A stretch of DNA of 64,000 nucleotides from Lachnospiraceae bacterium. Its GTDB lineage: Bacteria; Bacillota; Clostridia; Lachnospirales; Lachnospiraceae. Where the stretch lies: positions 124,001-188,000 of the forward strand of contig CAJTIU010000008.1 of assembly GCA_910576335.1 (NCBI GenBank), given 5' to 3'. Shown here one piece after another: positions 44,004 to 51,985 of this stretch. The first letter of the stretch is position 1. Every line of letters starts with the position of its first letter. The translations under genes were made by a program, and so were the position numbers. The notes under the pieces were generated by a model. It had not been told where the DNA came from. It saw only the letters and a list, made by a program, of their open reading frames with translations, and ran no database searches.

Positions 44004-44923
44004 AACCGCTTTCTCATCCATCGGTAAAGATCAGAGTAAACCTGCTGCCGGTCCGTTTCATTGAGTATCTCATGGCGGTCCCCTTTATACAGTCTGATCT
44101 TCACATCCTGCATACCTGCTGAACGATACTTTCCATAAACATACCGGACACTTCTTCCAAAATCCCCTACCGGGTCGTCCGTCCCTGCTGCAAAGAGTAC
44201 TGGAAGCTTCTTCGGTATCCTCTCCATACTTTCCTTCTTTGCAAGCACCTTCATCCCCTTGAACATCTGATAATATCCATTCACGGTAAACTGAAAGCTA
44301 CAGAGGGGATCAGCCGCGTACCTCTCGCAGTTTTCCACATTTGCCGAAAGCCACGTTGCCCCTGACGGGTCGTTTTTAAAACTCCTGTTATACCCGCCAA
44401 AGCTTAAGTTGTTAATAACTCTGCTGCGGTATTTCCATCCCTTCACAAGTGCTGCCGCACGGCATATTGCAAGGCCAAGGTTCAGCTCCAGTGTACCATG
44501 ATGCCCGGTTCCCATTATAATCGCTCCTGCAAGGCCATTTCCATACATGGTCAGATACTGGCGCACAAGAAAGGATCCCATGCTGTGTCCCAGAATAAAG
44601 TACGGCACCTCTGGATATTTTCTCATGGTAATTCCCCGGAGCTTATGGATATCGCCGATCACATACTGATTCCCCTTTTTCACATGGAAATATCCATAAT
44701 CATCCTTTCCCTGCACGGATTCCCCATGTCCCAGATGGTCATGTCCAGTCACATAAATCCCGTATCCATTCAAAAAGCAAGCAAATTCGTCATAGCGGTT
44801 AATGTATTCTGTCATCCCGTGGCAGATCTGAAGCACTGCCTTTACTTCCCCTTCCGGGATCCACTCGACCGCATGGATCCCTGTCACACCGTCCCTGGAC
44901 GGATAACGAAATTCCCTCTTCAC
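43985..44923 (-). CDS. Alpha/beta hydrolase, monoacylglycerol lipase/lysophospholipase-like
   Basis: A 312-residue serine hydrolase of the Hydrolase_4 family. Nucleophile elbow GHSMGS, HGMTEY oxyanion region, DHLGHGES, acid in AAGTDDPVG and catalytic His in GDRHEIL are all present. Family members release fatty acids from monoacylglycerols or lysophospholipids; the substrate here is unknown. No signal peptide, so cytosolic. The final FGDGVK and stop come from palindrome R4, which separates it from the kinase gene downstream. Confidence 0.92.
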   Translation of the reverse strand: MKREFRYPSRDGVTGIHAVEWIPEGEVKAVLQICHGMTEYINRYDEFACFLNGYGIYVTGHDHLGHGESVQGKDDYGYFHVKKGNQYVIGDIHKLRGITMRKYPEVPYFILGHSMGSFLVRQYLTMYGNGLAGAIIMGTGHHGTLELNLGLAICRAAALVKGWKYRSRVINNLSFGGYNRSFKNDPSGATWLSANVENCERYAADPLCSFQFTVNGYYQMFKGMKVLAKKESMERIPKKLPVLFAAGTDDPVGDFGRSVRYVYGKYRSAGMQDVKIRLYKGDRHEILNETDRQQVYSDLYRWMRKRFGDGVK

Positions 44924-44955
44924 TGTCTGATGCCTCCCTTCCTGATCTCCTTCTG

Positions 44956-44990
44956 CTGCCTGCCAGGCGGAATCTGCCCGGCAGGCAGCC
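44956..44990. terminator. GC-rich hairpin after citrate synthase
   Basis: GCTGCCTGCC / GGCAGGCAGC, a perfect 10-bp stem at the far end of the 16-bp tandem repeats. No strong U-run, so termination is uncertain. Confidence 0.4.
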
Positions 44991-44992
44991 TG

Positions 44993-45120
44993 TTCTGCTT
45001 AGCCGCTCTTCTGCTCAACTGCGATTCTGCTTAGCCGCTGTTCTGTTCAGCTGCTGTTCTGCTTAACTGCCGTTCTGCTTAGCTGCTGTTCTGCTTAACT
45101 GCCGTTCTGCTTAGCCGCTG
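44993..45120. repeat. Eight tandem 16-bp repeats downstream of citrate synthase
   Basis: Eight consecutive units based on TTCTGCTTAGCCGCTG (alternating with TTCTGCTTAACTGCCG) occupy 44993-45120, with a partial ninth reaching the citrate synthase stop. Units differ by a few bases. On the minus strand each contains TAA. Not coding. Confidence 0.92.
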
Positions 45121-45129
45121 TTCTGCAGG

Positions 45130-46500
45130 TTACCGTTCTGCCAGAGGCACATAAGCTCTGTGTTCTGCCAGAGGCTTATATGCCGGACGGATAATCTTAT
45201 CCACATTCTTAAGCTCCTCCAGCCTGTGGGCACTCCAGCCCACAATACGTGCCGCTGCAAAGATCGGTGTATATAGCGCCGGCGGAAGATCCAGCATGCT
45301 ATAGACCAGTCCGCTATAGAAGTCCACATTTGCATTTACACCTTTATAAATCTTCCTCTTCTCGGCAATTACCTTGGGAGCCATCTTCTCTACCGTCTCA
45401 TACAGGGCATATTCCTTCTCGCAGCCCTTCTCCCGTGCCAGCTGTTTCACAAACTTCTTGAAAATATCTGCCCTCGGGTCAGATATCGAGTAGATCGCAT
45501 GCCCCATTCCATAGATCAGCCCTTTCTGGTCAAATGCCCTCTTCTCCAGCAGATCGACCAGATACTGGCGTACAGCGTCCTGATCCTCCCAGTCATGAAC
45601 CTGCTGCTTCATATCTTCAAACATCTGTGTAACCTTAATATTTGCACCGCCGTGCTTCGGTCCCTTAAGAGAAGCCATTGCAGCCGCAATTGTAGAATAT
45701 GTATCAGTACCTGATGATGTGACGACATGTGTAGTAAACGTAGAGTTATTACCACCGCCATGGTCCATATGAAGCACAAGCGCCATATCCAGGATCTTCG
45801 CCTCAAGTTTGGAATACTTCTTGTTCTCTCTCAGCATCATCAGTATATTCTCCGCTGTGGAAAGCTCCGAAGACGGTGCGTAAATGAATAAATCATCTCC
45901 CCTACGGTAATTATATGCATGATACCCGTAAACCATCAGCATCGGAAACTGGCTGATCAAGTTCAGGCACTGCCTGAGCACATTCGGAATCGTTGTATCA
46001 TCCGCCTTCTCATCATAGGAATACAGATTCAGAATGGAGCGCGACAGGCTGTTCATCATATCCCTGCTTGGCGCCTTCATAATGACATCCCTGACGAAAT
46101 TCGGCGGAAGCGTGCGCCTCTCTACAAGCGTATCATGAAAAACCGCAAGCTCCTTCTTATCCGGCAGCTCGCCAAACAGCAGAAGATACGAGATCTCCTC
46201 AAATCCAAATGTCTTCTCCTTAAGGAATCCCCTCACAAGATCCTTAATATTATAGCCGCGGTAATACAGATTACCCGCACAGGGTACTTCCTTCCCTCCC
46301 ACAATCTTCTTTGCACTTACATCAGATATGTTCGTCAGGCCGGCAAGCACGCCCTTTCCATTTAAGTCGCGCAATCCCCTCTTTACCTCATACTTTGTAT
46401 ATAGTTGCTTGTCAATGGCATTCTTTTCCTCACACAGATCTGCAAAATGCTGAATCTCCGGTGTAATCTCAAACAATGCACTTTCTACACTCTTTTGCAT
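45130..46500 (-). CDS. gltA: Citrate synthase
   Basis: A 456-residue citrate synthase of the Gram-positive type II-like family. Catalytic residues: His in MDHGGGNNSTFTTHV, His in GMGHAIYSISDPRADIF and Asp in VNANVDFYSGLVYSML. It condenses acetyl-CoA and oxaloacetate, feeding 2-oxoglutarate synthesis. The C-terminus repeats itself (PLAEHRAYVPLAER): a CCTCTGGCAGAAC segment is duplicated, and the 16-bp tandem repeats start right after, suggesting slippage eroded or extended the 3' end. Upstream by 6 nt is rsmA. Confidence 0.93.
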   Translation of the reverse strand: MQKSVESALFEITPEIQHFADLCEEKNAIDKQLYTKYEVKRGLRDLNGKGVLAGLTNISDVSAKKIVGGKEVPCAGNLYYRGYNIKDLVRGFLKEKTFGFEEISYLLLFGELPDKKELAVFHDTLVERRTLPPNFVRDVIMKAPSRDMMNSLSRSILNLYSYDEKADDTTIPNVLRQCLNLISQFPMLMVYGYHAYNYRRGDDLFIYAPSSELSTAENILMMLRENKKYSKLEAKILDMALVLHMDHGGGNNSTFTTHVVTSSGTDTYSTIAAAMASLKGPKHGGANIKVTQMFEDMKQQVHDWEDQDAVRQYLVDLLEKRAFDQKGLIYGMGHAIYSISDPRADIFKKFVKQLAREKGCEKEYALYETVEKMAPKVIAEKRKIYKGVNANVDFYSGLVYSMLDLPPALYTPIFAAARIVGWSAHRLEELKNVDKIIRPAYKPLAEHRAYVPLAER

Positions 46501-46506
46501 ATTGTA

Positions 46507-47397
46507 TCATCCTTTCCTGCTGTCTGGTCTGCGGGTTGCTATATCATTGCTCAGCGCGGCAAATTCCTGAAGCGTCAGGGCTTCTCCCCGTACGTCTGCT
46601 CCCTTCCCGAGCTGTTCAACTGCATTAATTATAACCTCCTTTGGAAGCTTTAGCCTGTCCGAATTATTGAGCCCGTTCACCAGGGTTTTCCGCCTCTGGT
46701 TAAAGGACGCCCTGATAATATCAAACATCAGCCTCTCATCCTGCACATGGACCGGCGGCGTATCATATCTTGTAAGGCGAATGACTGCAGAGCCCACTTT
46801 CGGGCGCGGCATAAAACAGTTCGGCGGGACATTCGCCACTATGTACGGTTTCGCATAATACTGCACTGCCAGCGACAACGCACCATAGTCCTTGCTTCCC
46901 GGCCCTGTCTGCATACGGTCCGCAACTTCCTTCTGCACCATAACCGTGATGCTCTCCACTGGAACATGATTCTCAAATATCCCCATAATAATCGGTGTTG
47001 TTATATAATAAGGAAGATTCGCCACCACCTTAACCGGGCGGCCGCCGTTCTCCCTCTCTGCAAGCTTCGAAATATCAAGCTTTAGCACATCTTCATTTAT
47101 CACGCTTACATTGTCATATCCCTTTAATGTCTCCGATAAGATCGGCATCAGGTTCCTGTCTATCTCCACCGCCGCTACCTGCCGCGCCGCTTCTGCAAGA
47201 TACTGGGTCATCGTCCCAATGCCAGGACCAATCTCCAGAACCATGTCCTCCTTCGATATCTCTGCTGCGCGTATAATCTTATCCAAAACGTGGGTGTCAA
47301 TCAAGAAATTCTGCCCGAATTTTTTCTGAAATGTAAACTGATACTTCTGTAAGATTTCTATCGTCTTCTGGGGATTTCCCAGTGTCGGCTTACTCAT
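46507..47397 (-). CDS. rsmA: 16S rRNA dimethyladenosine transferase RsmA (KsgA)
   Basis: A 296-residue methyltransferase with SAM motif LEIGPGIGTMTQYLA, catalytic NLPYYITTPIIMG and the C-terminal helical domain (FNQRRKTLVNGL). It dimethylates two adjacent adenosines near the 3' end of 16S rRNA during 30S assembly. N-terminal KFGQNFLIDTHVLDKI is standard. It is one of a leftward run metG-ddh-tatD-rsmA, where tatD before rsmA is a conserved Firmicute order. Confidence 0.96.
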   Translation of the reverse strand: MSKPTLGNPQKTIEILQKYQFTFQKKFGQNFLIDTHVLDKIIRAAEISKEDMVLEIGPGIGTMTQYLAEAARQVAAVEIDRNLMPILSETLKGYDNVSVINEDVLKLDISKLAERENGGRPVKVVANLPYYITTPIIMGIFENHVPVESITVMVQKEVADRMQTGPGSKDYGALSLAVQYYAKPYIVANVPPNCFMPRPKVGSAVIRLTRYDTPPVHVQDERLMFDIIRASFNQRRKTLVNGLNNSDRLKLPKEVIINAVEQLGKGADVRGEALTLQEFAALSNDIATRRPDSRKG

Positions 47398-47463
47398 ATC
47401 ATACTCCCCGGATTAAAAAATAAAAGGCAACCGTCTGATACTCCATCCCTGGAGCCTGAACAG

Positions 47464-47498
47464 GTTACTTCACGGACCAGCCGTCATCTCATAGTAAC
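47464..47498. repeat. GTTACT...AGTAAC palindrome P, variant copy upstream of rsmA
   Basis: GTTACT (47464-47469) and AGTAAC (47493-47498) enclose ACGGAC/CCGT, closely matching the left 37 bp of the MITE at 7516. It lies in the leader between tatD and rsmA; a TATAAT on the minus strand (47528-47523) lies just upstream. No target duplication seen. Confidence 0.7.
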
Positions 47499-47591
47499 GC
47501 ATCCAACCTAAACAGTTACCTTATTATACACTAAAATTTAAAAAAATGAAATAAAGATTATATGAAATTTTATTCTACTAAAAAGGTAAGG

Positions 47592-48353
47592 TTACACGCG
47601 GTACACCTCTCTGGCATTTAGCTCCGTCTGCTCTATTACCTCTTCACACGAAATCCCCTTAAGCCTTGCAATCTCCTCAGCCACATATCTGATATAGCCT
47701 GACTGATTCCTCTTCCCCCGGTACGGCTCCGGGGCAAGATACGGACAATCCGTCTCCAGTACAATCCGCGAAAGTGGTATCTCCCTGGCCACCTGTTTCA
47801 GCTTCTTCCCATTCTTAAACGTAACCACACCGCCAATCCCAATATAAAAGCCAAGCTTCACGTACTCCGCCGCCAGCTCCCGCGAGCCCGAAAAGCAGTG
47901 AACAATCCCCGGAATTCCTTCCGCGTGTTCCTTCATAATCCGGAACGTATCCTCCGCAGCATCCCGGCTGTGGATATTTACCGGAAGCCCCGTCCTCCGG
48001 GCCAGGTCAAGCTGCCTGATAAACCACTCCTTCTGCAGATCATGAGATTCCGTATCCCAGTAATAATCCAGGCCAATCTCACCCACCGCAACCACCTTCT
48101 CCTCATAGCACCAGCCCTCAAGCTGCGAGAACGTTTCCTCATTCAGAAAACCCACCTCATCCGGGTGAACCCCCACCGCGGCATACACAAACGGAAACTC
48201 CCCTGCCAGTTCCATCGCCCTCCTGCAGCCATTCAGAGAAGCCCCAACATTAACAATCGTCCCCACGCCGGCATCTGGCATCCCGTTCAAAAGCTCAGTG
48301 CGGTCTGTATCAAACTGCCTGTCATCATAATGCGCATGCGTATCAAAAATCAT
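47592..48353 (-). CDS. TatD-family metal-dependent deoxyribonuclease
   Basis: A 253-residue TIM-barrel hydrolase. Metal ligands: His-x-His in DTHAHYDD, Glu in GEIGLDYYWD, His in PVNIHSRDA and GIVHCFSG, and Asp in LETDCPYLAPEPYRG. TatD enzymes are 3'-5' exonucleases involved in DNA repair. Neighbour rsmA and the upstream metG are its usual partners; the ddh gene inserted between metG and tatD is not. Confidence 0.94.
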   Translation of the reverse strand: MIFDTHAHYDDRQFDTDRTELLNGMPDAGVGTIVNVGASLNGCRRAMELAGEFPFVYAAVGVHPDEVGFLNEETFSQLEGWCYEEKVVAVGEIGLDYYWDTESHDLQKEWFIRQLDLARRTGLPVNIHSRDAAEDTFRIMKEHAEGIPGIVHCFSGSRELAAEYVKLGFYIGIGGVVTFKNGKKLKQVAREIPLSRIVLETDCPYLAPEPYRGKRNQSGYIRYVAEEIARLKGISCEEVIEQTELNAREVYRV

Positions 48354-48366
48354 AAAACCTCCTAAT

Positions 48367-48424
48367 TTGGGGACGGGGCATTTTTAAAAATGCCCCGTCC
48401 CAGATTGAAAACAGGGTGTCCCCA
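48367..48424. repeat. GGGGACGGGG palindrome R5, 58-bp double hairpin
   Basis: A perfect hairpin (TTGGGGACGGGGCATTTTT / AAAAATGCCCCGTCCC) plus a GGGTGTCCCCA arm. Inverted copy of R6 (55 of 58 positions identical), so the two bracket ddh. Confidence 0.92.
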
Positions 48425-48429
48425 TCTGC

Positions 48430-49428
48430 CTACAGCATAACTTTCCTTAGCTGCTCTGCGCTCTTTTGGGACAGCAGCCCCGGTGCGATGTCAAACACAC
48501 TCCTGGCGCCGCTTTCGCCTGCTTCCGCCAGCCTGTAAGCCGCCCTCGCATAGCAGACCAGCACGCTTGCCGTAAATTCTGGATTCGAATCAAGCTTCAG
48601 GGAATATTCAATAATGTGCTTATTCCCTTCCGTCCCCGTCTCGCCACTGCGTATTACAAAACCACCGTGAGGCATGCTGCTATGCTCCTTTTTCATCTCT
48701 TCTTCTGTAATAAATGTTACCGTAGTATCATATTCGTCAAAATAATTCGGCATCATCTTAATTGCCGTTTCTATTGCTTTCAGATCTGCCCCTTCCTCCG
48801 GCACTACATAGCACTCCCTGAGGTGCTTCTCTCTCGTCGTAAGCTTTGGCTCGCTTCCGCTTCGAACACGATCCACTGCGGTCTCAACCGGCACTGTATA
48901 CTGGATCGCATTCTTTACTCCCTCAATACGACGGACCGCATCGGAATGCCCCTGGCTCACTCCCTTCCCCCAAAATGTATACGTACTGCCCTGGGGAAGA
49001 ATCGCTTCCGCATAGAGCCGGTTCAAAGAAAACATTCCCGGATCCCAGCCTACAGAAATAATACTGATATTTCCTCCCTTTTTCGCCGCCTCATCCATAT
49101 TTCCAAAATACTCCGGAATTCTCGCGTGGGTATCAAAGCTGTCAATCGTATTAAAATTCACCGCAAGCTCCGGCCCCATCACCGGAAGATCTGTCGCTGA
49201 CCCTCCACATAAAATCATAACATCAATCTCGTCCTTCATCGAAAGCATGTCATCCATATGCTTCACCGGCACGCCAGCCGTCTGGATGGCAAGCAAAGAC
49301 GGATCCCTTCTCGTAAAAACAGCCCTAAGCTCTATATCCTCATTCCGGGCAGCTGCTTTCTCCACACCGCGCCCAATATTACCATAACCAACAATACCAA
49401 CTCTAATTTTTCCCATAAACAAATCCAT
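48430..49428 (-). CDS. ddh: meso-Diaminopimelate dehydrogenase
   Basis: A 332-residue NADPH-dependent enzyme that makes meso-diaminopimelate from tetrahydrodipicolinate in one step, for lysine and peptidoglycan. Nucleotide motif VGIVGYGNIGRGV; the family signatures SVGWDPGMFSLNRLYAE, FWGKGVSQGHSDAVRRI and SSMPHGGFVIRSG are present. ATG at 49428 has GGAG 5 nt upstream; an internal ATG four codons on lacks one. It is bracketed by inverted 58-bp palindromes R5 and R6 and interrupts the metG-tatD order, both signs of a cassette inserted into a conserved neighbourhood. Ddh is patchily distributed among bacteria. Confidence 0.95.
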   Translation of the reverse strand: MDLFMGKIRVGIVGYGNIGRGVEKAAARNEDIELRAVFTRRDPSLLAIQTAGVPVKHMDDMLSMKDEIDVMILCGGSATDLPVMGPELAVNFNTIDSFDTHARIPEYFGNMDEAAKKGGNISIISVGWDPGMFSLNRLYAEAILPQGSTYTFWGKGVSQGHSDAVRRIEGVKNAIQYTVPVETAVDRVRSGSEPKLTTREKHLRECYVVPEEGADLKAIETAIKMMPNYFDEYDTTVTFITEEEMKKEHSSMPHGGFVIRSGETGTEGNKHIIEYSLKLDSNPEFTASVLVCYARAAYRLAEAGESGARSVFDIAPGLLSQKSAEQLRKVML

Positions 49429-49439
49429 CCTTTCTCCAG

Positions 49440-49497
49440 TGGGGACACCCCATTTTTAATCTGGGACGGGGCATTTTTAAAAATGCCCCGTCCCCAA
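49440..49497. repeat. GGGGACGGGG palindrome R6, 58-bp double hairpin
   Basis: Inverted counterpart of R5, starting TGGGGACACCCC and ending in the full palindrome. It ends 3 nt from the metG stop, acting as its likely terminator or attenuator. Confidence 0.92.
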
Positions 49498-49499
49498 AA

Positions 49500-51404
49500 T
49501 TAGCAGATCTCTGCTCCTGCAGGCATATCCTTCTCCGGTGTAACGAGCGCCAGATTCCCGTCTGCGTCTTCTGCGCACAGAAGCATTCCTTCTGACAGCA
49601 CGCCCGCGAGCTTTGCCGGCTTCAGGTTTACGAGTACCATTACCTTCTTGCCTACCATCTCTTCCGGCTTATAGTACGCCTTGATTCCCGACACAATCTG
49701 TTTTACCTGTCTTCCGATTCTGACCTGTGAGCAAAGAAGCTTTTTGGATTTTTTTACTTCCTCACAGGCAATGATCTCTCCTACCTGGAATTGCATCTTC
49801 CCGAATTCTTCAAAGGTAATCTCTGGTTTTGCCTCAATGTCAATTACCGGCTCTTCTTCCTGCGCGCCTGCCTCTTCTACTGGCGGATGCAGTTCTTCTA
49901 CTTTCTTTAAGACTTCTTCTATGTCCAGTCTTGCGAAAAGAATCTCCGGCTTGTCTGTGACCTTTCCATCGCCGAGCTGCTCGAGAATTTTCCCTGATGT
50001 CTCTGGCATAAATGGTTCCAGCAGTCTTGCGCCTGCTTTTATGCTTTCCTGGAGGTTATAGAGCACGGTTTCAAGACGCTCCTTCTTATCTTCTTCCTTT
50101 GCCAGTGCCCAGGGCATTGTCTCGTCAATATACTTATTGCAGCGCTTGAACAGATTGAAGATCTCTGTGATCGCGTCAGCTACGCGCAGGCCTTCCATCT
50201 TCGCTTCAACGGTCTTTGGTGTATTCTCAGTCACAGCTTTAAGATCCGCGTCCACCTCTTCTGCGGCGCCCCGGTCGGCCACTGTCCCGCCAAAATACTT
50301 ATTGGTCATGGAAATGGTTCTGTTGACCAGGTTCCCCAGTGTATTTGCAAGGTCAGCGTTCATGCGCTCCACCATGAGCTCCCAGGTAATGGTTCCGTCA
50401 TTGTCAAAGGGCATCTCATGCAGCACGAAATATCTCACCGCATCCACTCCGAAGAAATCCGCCAGCTCATCTGCATAAAGGACATTTCCTTTTGATTTAC
50501 TCATCTTCCCGTCTCCCTGCAGAAGCCACGGATGCCCGAACACCTGCTTCGGAAGCGGCAGGCCAAGCGCCATAAGGAAGATCGGCCAATAGATTGTATG
50601 AAACCGGATAATATCCTTTCCAATCAGATGCAGATCTGCCGGCCAGTTCTTCTCAAACTGCCCCGTGCTCTCTCCGCCACAGTCATACCCAATCCCCGTA
50701 ATATAGTTTGTAAGCGCATCCAGCCATACATATACAACATGTCTGTCATCAAAATCCACCGGAATCCCCCATTTAAAGGAAGTTCTGGACACACACAGAT
50801 CCTGCAGCCCCGGAAGAAGGAAATTATTCATCATCTCATTCTTCCTTGACACCGGCTGTATGAACTCCGGATGTGCGTTAATATGCTCAATCAGACGGTC
50901 TGCATATTTGCTCATTCTAAAGAAATATGCCTCCTCCTTCGCCGGCTTCACCTCACGCCCACAATCCGGGCACTTTCCGTCTACAAGCTGGGACTCTGTC
51001 CAGAAGGACTCACAGGGCGTGCAGTAAAGACCTTCATAAGAGCCCTTGTATATGTCTCCCTGTTCATATAATTTCTTAAAAATCTTCTGAACCTGCTTCT
51101 CATGCTCCTTATCCGTTGTCCGGATAAATTTGTCATAAGAAGTATTCATCAGATCCCAGATCCTTCTGATCTCACCTGCAACGCCGTCTACAAATTCCTG
51201 CGGGGTGGTTCCCGCCTCCTCTGCCTTGAGCTCAATCTTCTGACCATGCTCATCTGTCCCTGTCTGAAAAAATACATCGTAGCCCTGGCTCCTCTTATAG
51301 CGTGCAATCGCATCTGCCAGTATAATCTCATACGTATTCCCGATATGCGGCTTTCCAGACGTATAAGTAATCGCCGTTGTAATATAATACTTCTGCTTCT
51401 CCAT
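49500..51404 (-). CDS. metG: Methionyl-tRNA synthetase
   Basis: A 634-residue class I synthetase. Start at ATG 51404 (MEKQKYYITTAITYTSGKPHIGN) with AGGAG upstream; 24 earlier in-frame residues come from the dispersed repeat and are not expected. HIGN and KMSKSKGN are the nucleotide-binding motifs; two CxxC pairs (CTPC and CPDC) bind zinc. The C-terminal EMAPII-like tRNA-binding domain (FGKMQFQVGEIIACEEVKKSKKLL) dimerises the enzyme. Controlled by an upstream T-box leader. Confidence 0.96.
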   Translation of the reverse strand: MEKQKYYITTAITYTSGKPHIGNTYEIILADAIARYKRSQGYDVFFQTGTDEHGQKIELKAEEAGTTPQEFVDGVAGEIRRIWDLMNTSYDKFIRTTDKEHEKQVQKIFKKLYEQGDIYKGSYEGLYCTPCESFWTESQLVDGKCPDCGREVKPAKEEAYFFRMSKYADRLIEHINAHPEFIQPVSRKNEMMNNFLLPGLQDLCVSRTSFKWGIPVDFDDRHVVYVWLDALTNYITGIGYDCGGESTGQFEKNWPADLHLIGKDIIRFHTIYWPIFLMALGLPLPKQVFGHPWLLQGDGKMSKSKGNVLYADELADFFGVDAVRYFVLHEMPFDNDGTITWELMVERMNADLANTLGNLVNRTISMTNKYFGGTVADRGAAEEVDADLKAVTENTPKTVEAKMEGLRVADAITEIFNLFKRCNKYIDETMPWALAKEEDKKERLETVLYNLQESIKAGARLLEPFMPETSGKILEQLGDGKVTDKPEILFARLDIEEVLKKVEELHPPVEEAGAQEEEPVIDIEAKPEITFEEFGKMQFQVGEIIACEEVKKSKKLLCSQVRIGRQVKQIVSGIKAYYKPEEMVGKKVMVLVNLKPAKLAGVLSEGMLLCAEDADGNLALVTPEKDMPAGAEIC

Positions 51405-51433
51405 ACTGCATCCTCTCCTTTTTTCAAAATCAA

Positions 51434-51571
51434 ATTCCTGGCACATTCCCGCGCCAGGAACGACTCCCTGCGGCATTCTGCCTCTTCACACAAATGCGCT
51501 GAATCTGCCCCGGCGAAGCGAGGTCATCCCCCGAAGGGTTTTGTGACACGGTAACGAAGTTCCTCATATCA
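51434..51571. repeat. Dispersed repeat D, copy 2, between metG T-box terminator and metG
   Basis: Shares ordered blocks with 26860-26981 on the minus strand: GATATGAGGAACTTCGTT, CACAAAACCC, TCGGGGGATG, GAAGAGGCAGAATGCCGCAG, GGCGCGGGAATGTGCC. Flanking TTCCTGGC/GCCAGGAA hairpin. It begins directly after the T-box terminator T-run. Confidence 0.75.
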
Positions 51572-51574
51572 TAA

Positions 51575-51892
51575 AAAAAATCTCCTCTATCCTTTTCAAA
51601 AAGAAAAGTCAGAGAAGACGAGTCAGCCCGTGTTACCACTTCTGTTCGCCCACACCTCACAGTATGAGCCTTATCAGGTGCCGCAAAGCACCCTCCGCTG
51701 TAAAGGGCGAACCCTTTGCACGCTTACAGCAATATCCATCATAACTGCTTCAACACTGTTCACGCGCACCGCTCAGAAGCCATCTTCTGCCCGCTTGTGT
51801 CCATCCCTCTCAGCATATCCGGGATTTCTCTGTAGAACCTTCACAGACGTACTCTCTTCATCACTGCGTTTGCATATCCTTGTTTTCCATGT
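51575..51892 (-). ncRNA. T-box riboswitch controlling metG
   Basis: The minus-strand leader of about 300 nt has the T-box sequence AGAAGTGGTAACACGGG (51626-51642 region) followed by a terminator of TCTTCTCTGACTTTTC pairing with GAAAAGGATAGAGGAGA and a run of eight T. Stem I-like helices precede it. Uncharged tRNA-Met binding would favour antitermination. The specifier codon was not pinned down; AUG occurs in the stem I region. Confidence 0.75.
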
Positions 51893-51897
51893 ATTGA

Positions 51898-51927
51898 ATC
51901 GTAGCATATCTGAACAGGCGCTGTCAA
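51898..51927 (-). promoter_or_regulatory. Promoter of the metG T-box leader
   Basis: Minus strand TTGACA (51927-51922), 18 nt, TACGAT (51903-51898), giving a start near 51892. Confidence 0.7.
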
Positions 51928-51935
51928 GAGTATTT

Positions 51936-51976
51936 TTGGGGACGGTGCAGTTTTCGCCGAAATGCACCGTCCCCAA
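51936..51976. repeat. GGGGACGGGG palindrome R7 (variant GGGGACGGTGC)
   Basis: TTGGGGACGGTGCA / TGCACCGTCCCCAA around GTTTTCGCCGAAA, 10 nt after the stop of the ABC ATPase gene and next to the metG leader promoter; likely terminator of the ATPase gene. Confidence 0.88.
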
Positions 51977-51985
51977 TTAAGAAAA

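Noticed and set aside
44993-45120. Regular 16-bp repeats considered as a CRISPR array
   Set aside because: Units are contiguous with no spacers, and no cas genes are near. It is a minisatellite.
47400-47591. rsmA leader considered as a riboswitch
   Set aside because: Its structure is explained by a GTTACT…AGTAAC palindrome copy, and no known aptamer core was recognised.
51430-51660. Minus-strand frames upstream of metG, including a 24-residue N-terminal extension
   Set aside because: They are read through the dispersed repeat and T-box leader; the metG start with AGGAG at 51404 matches the family start.
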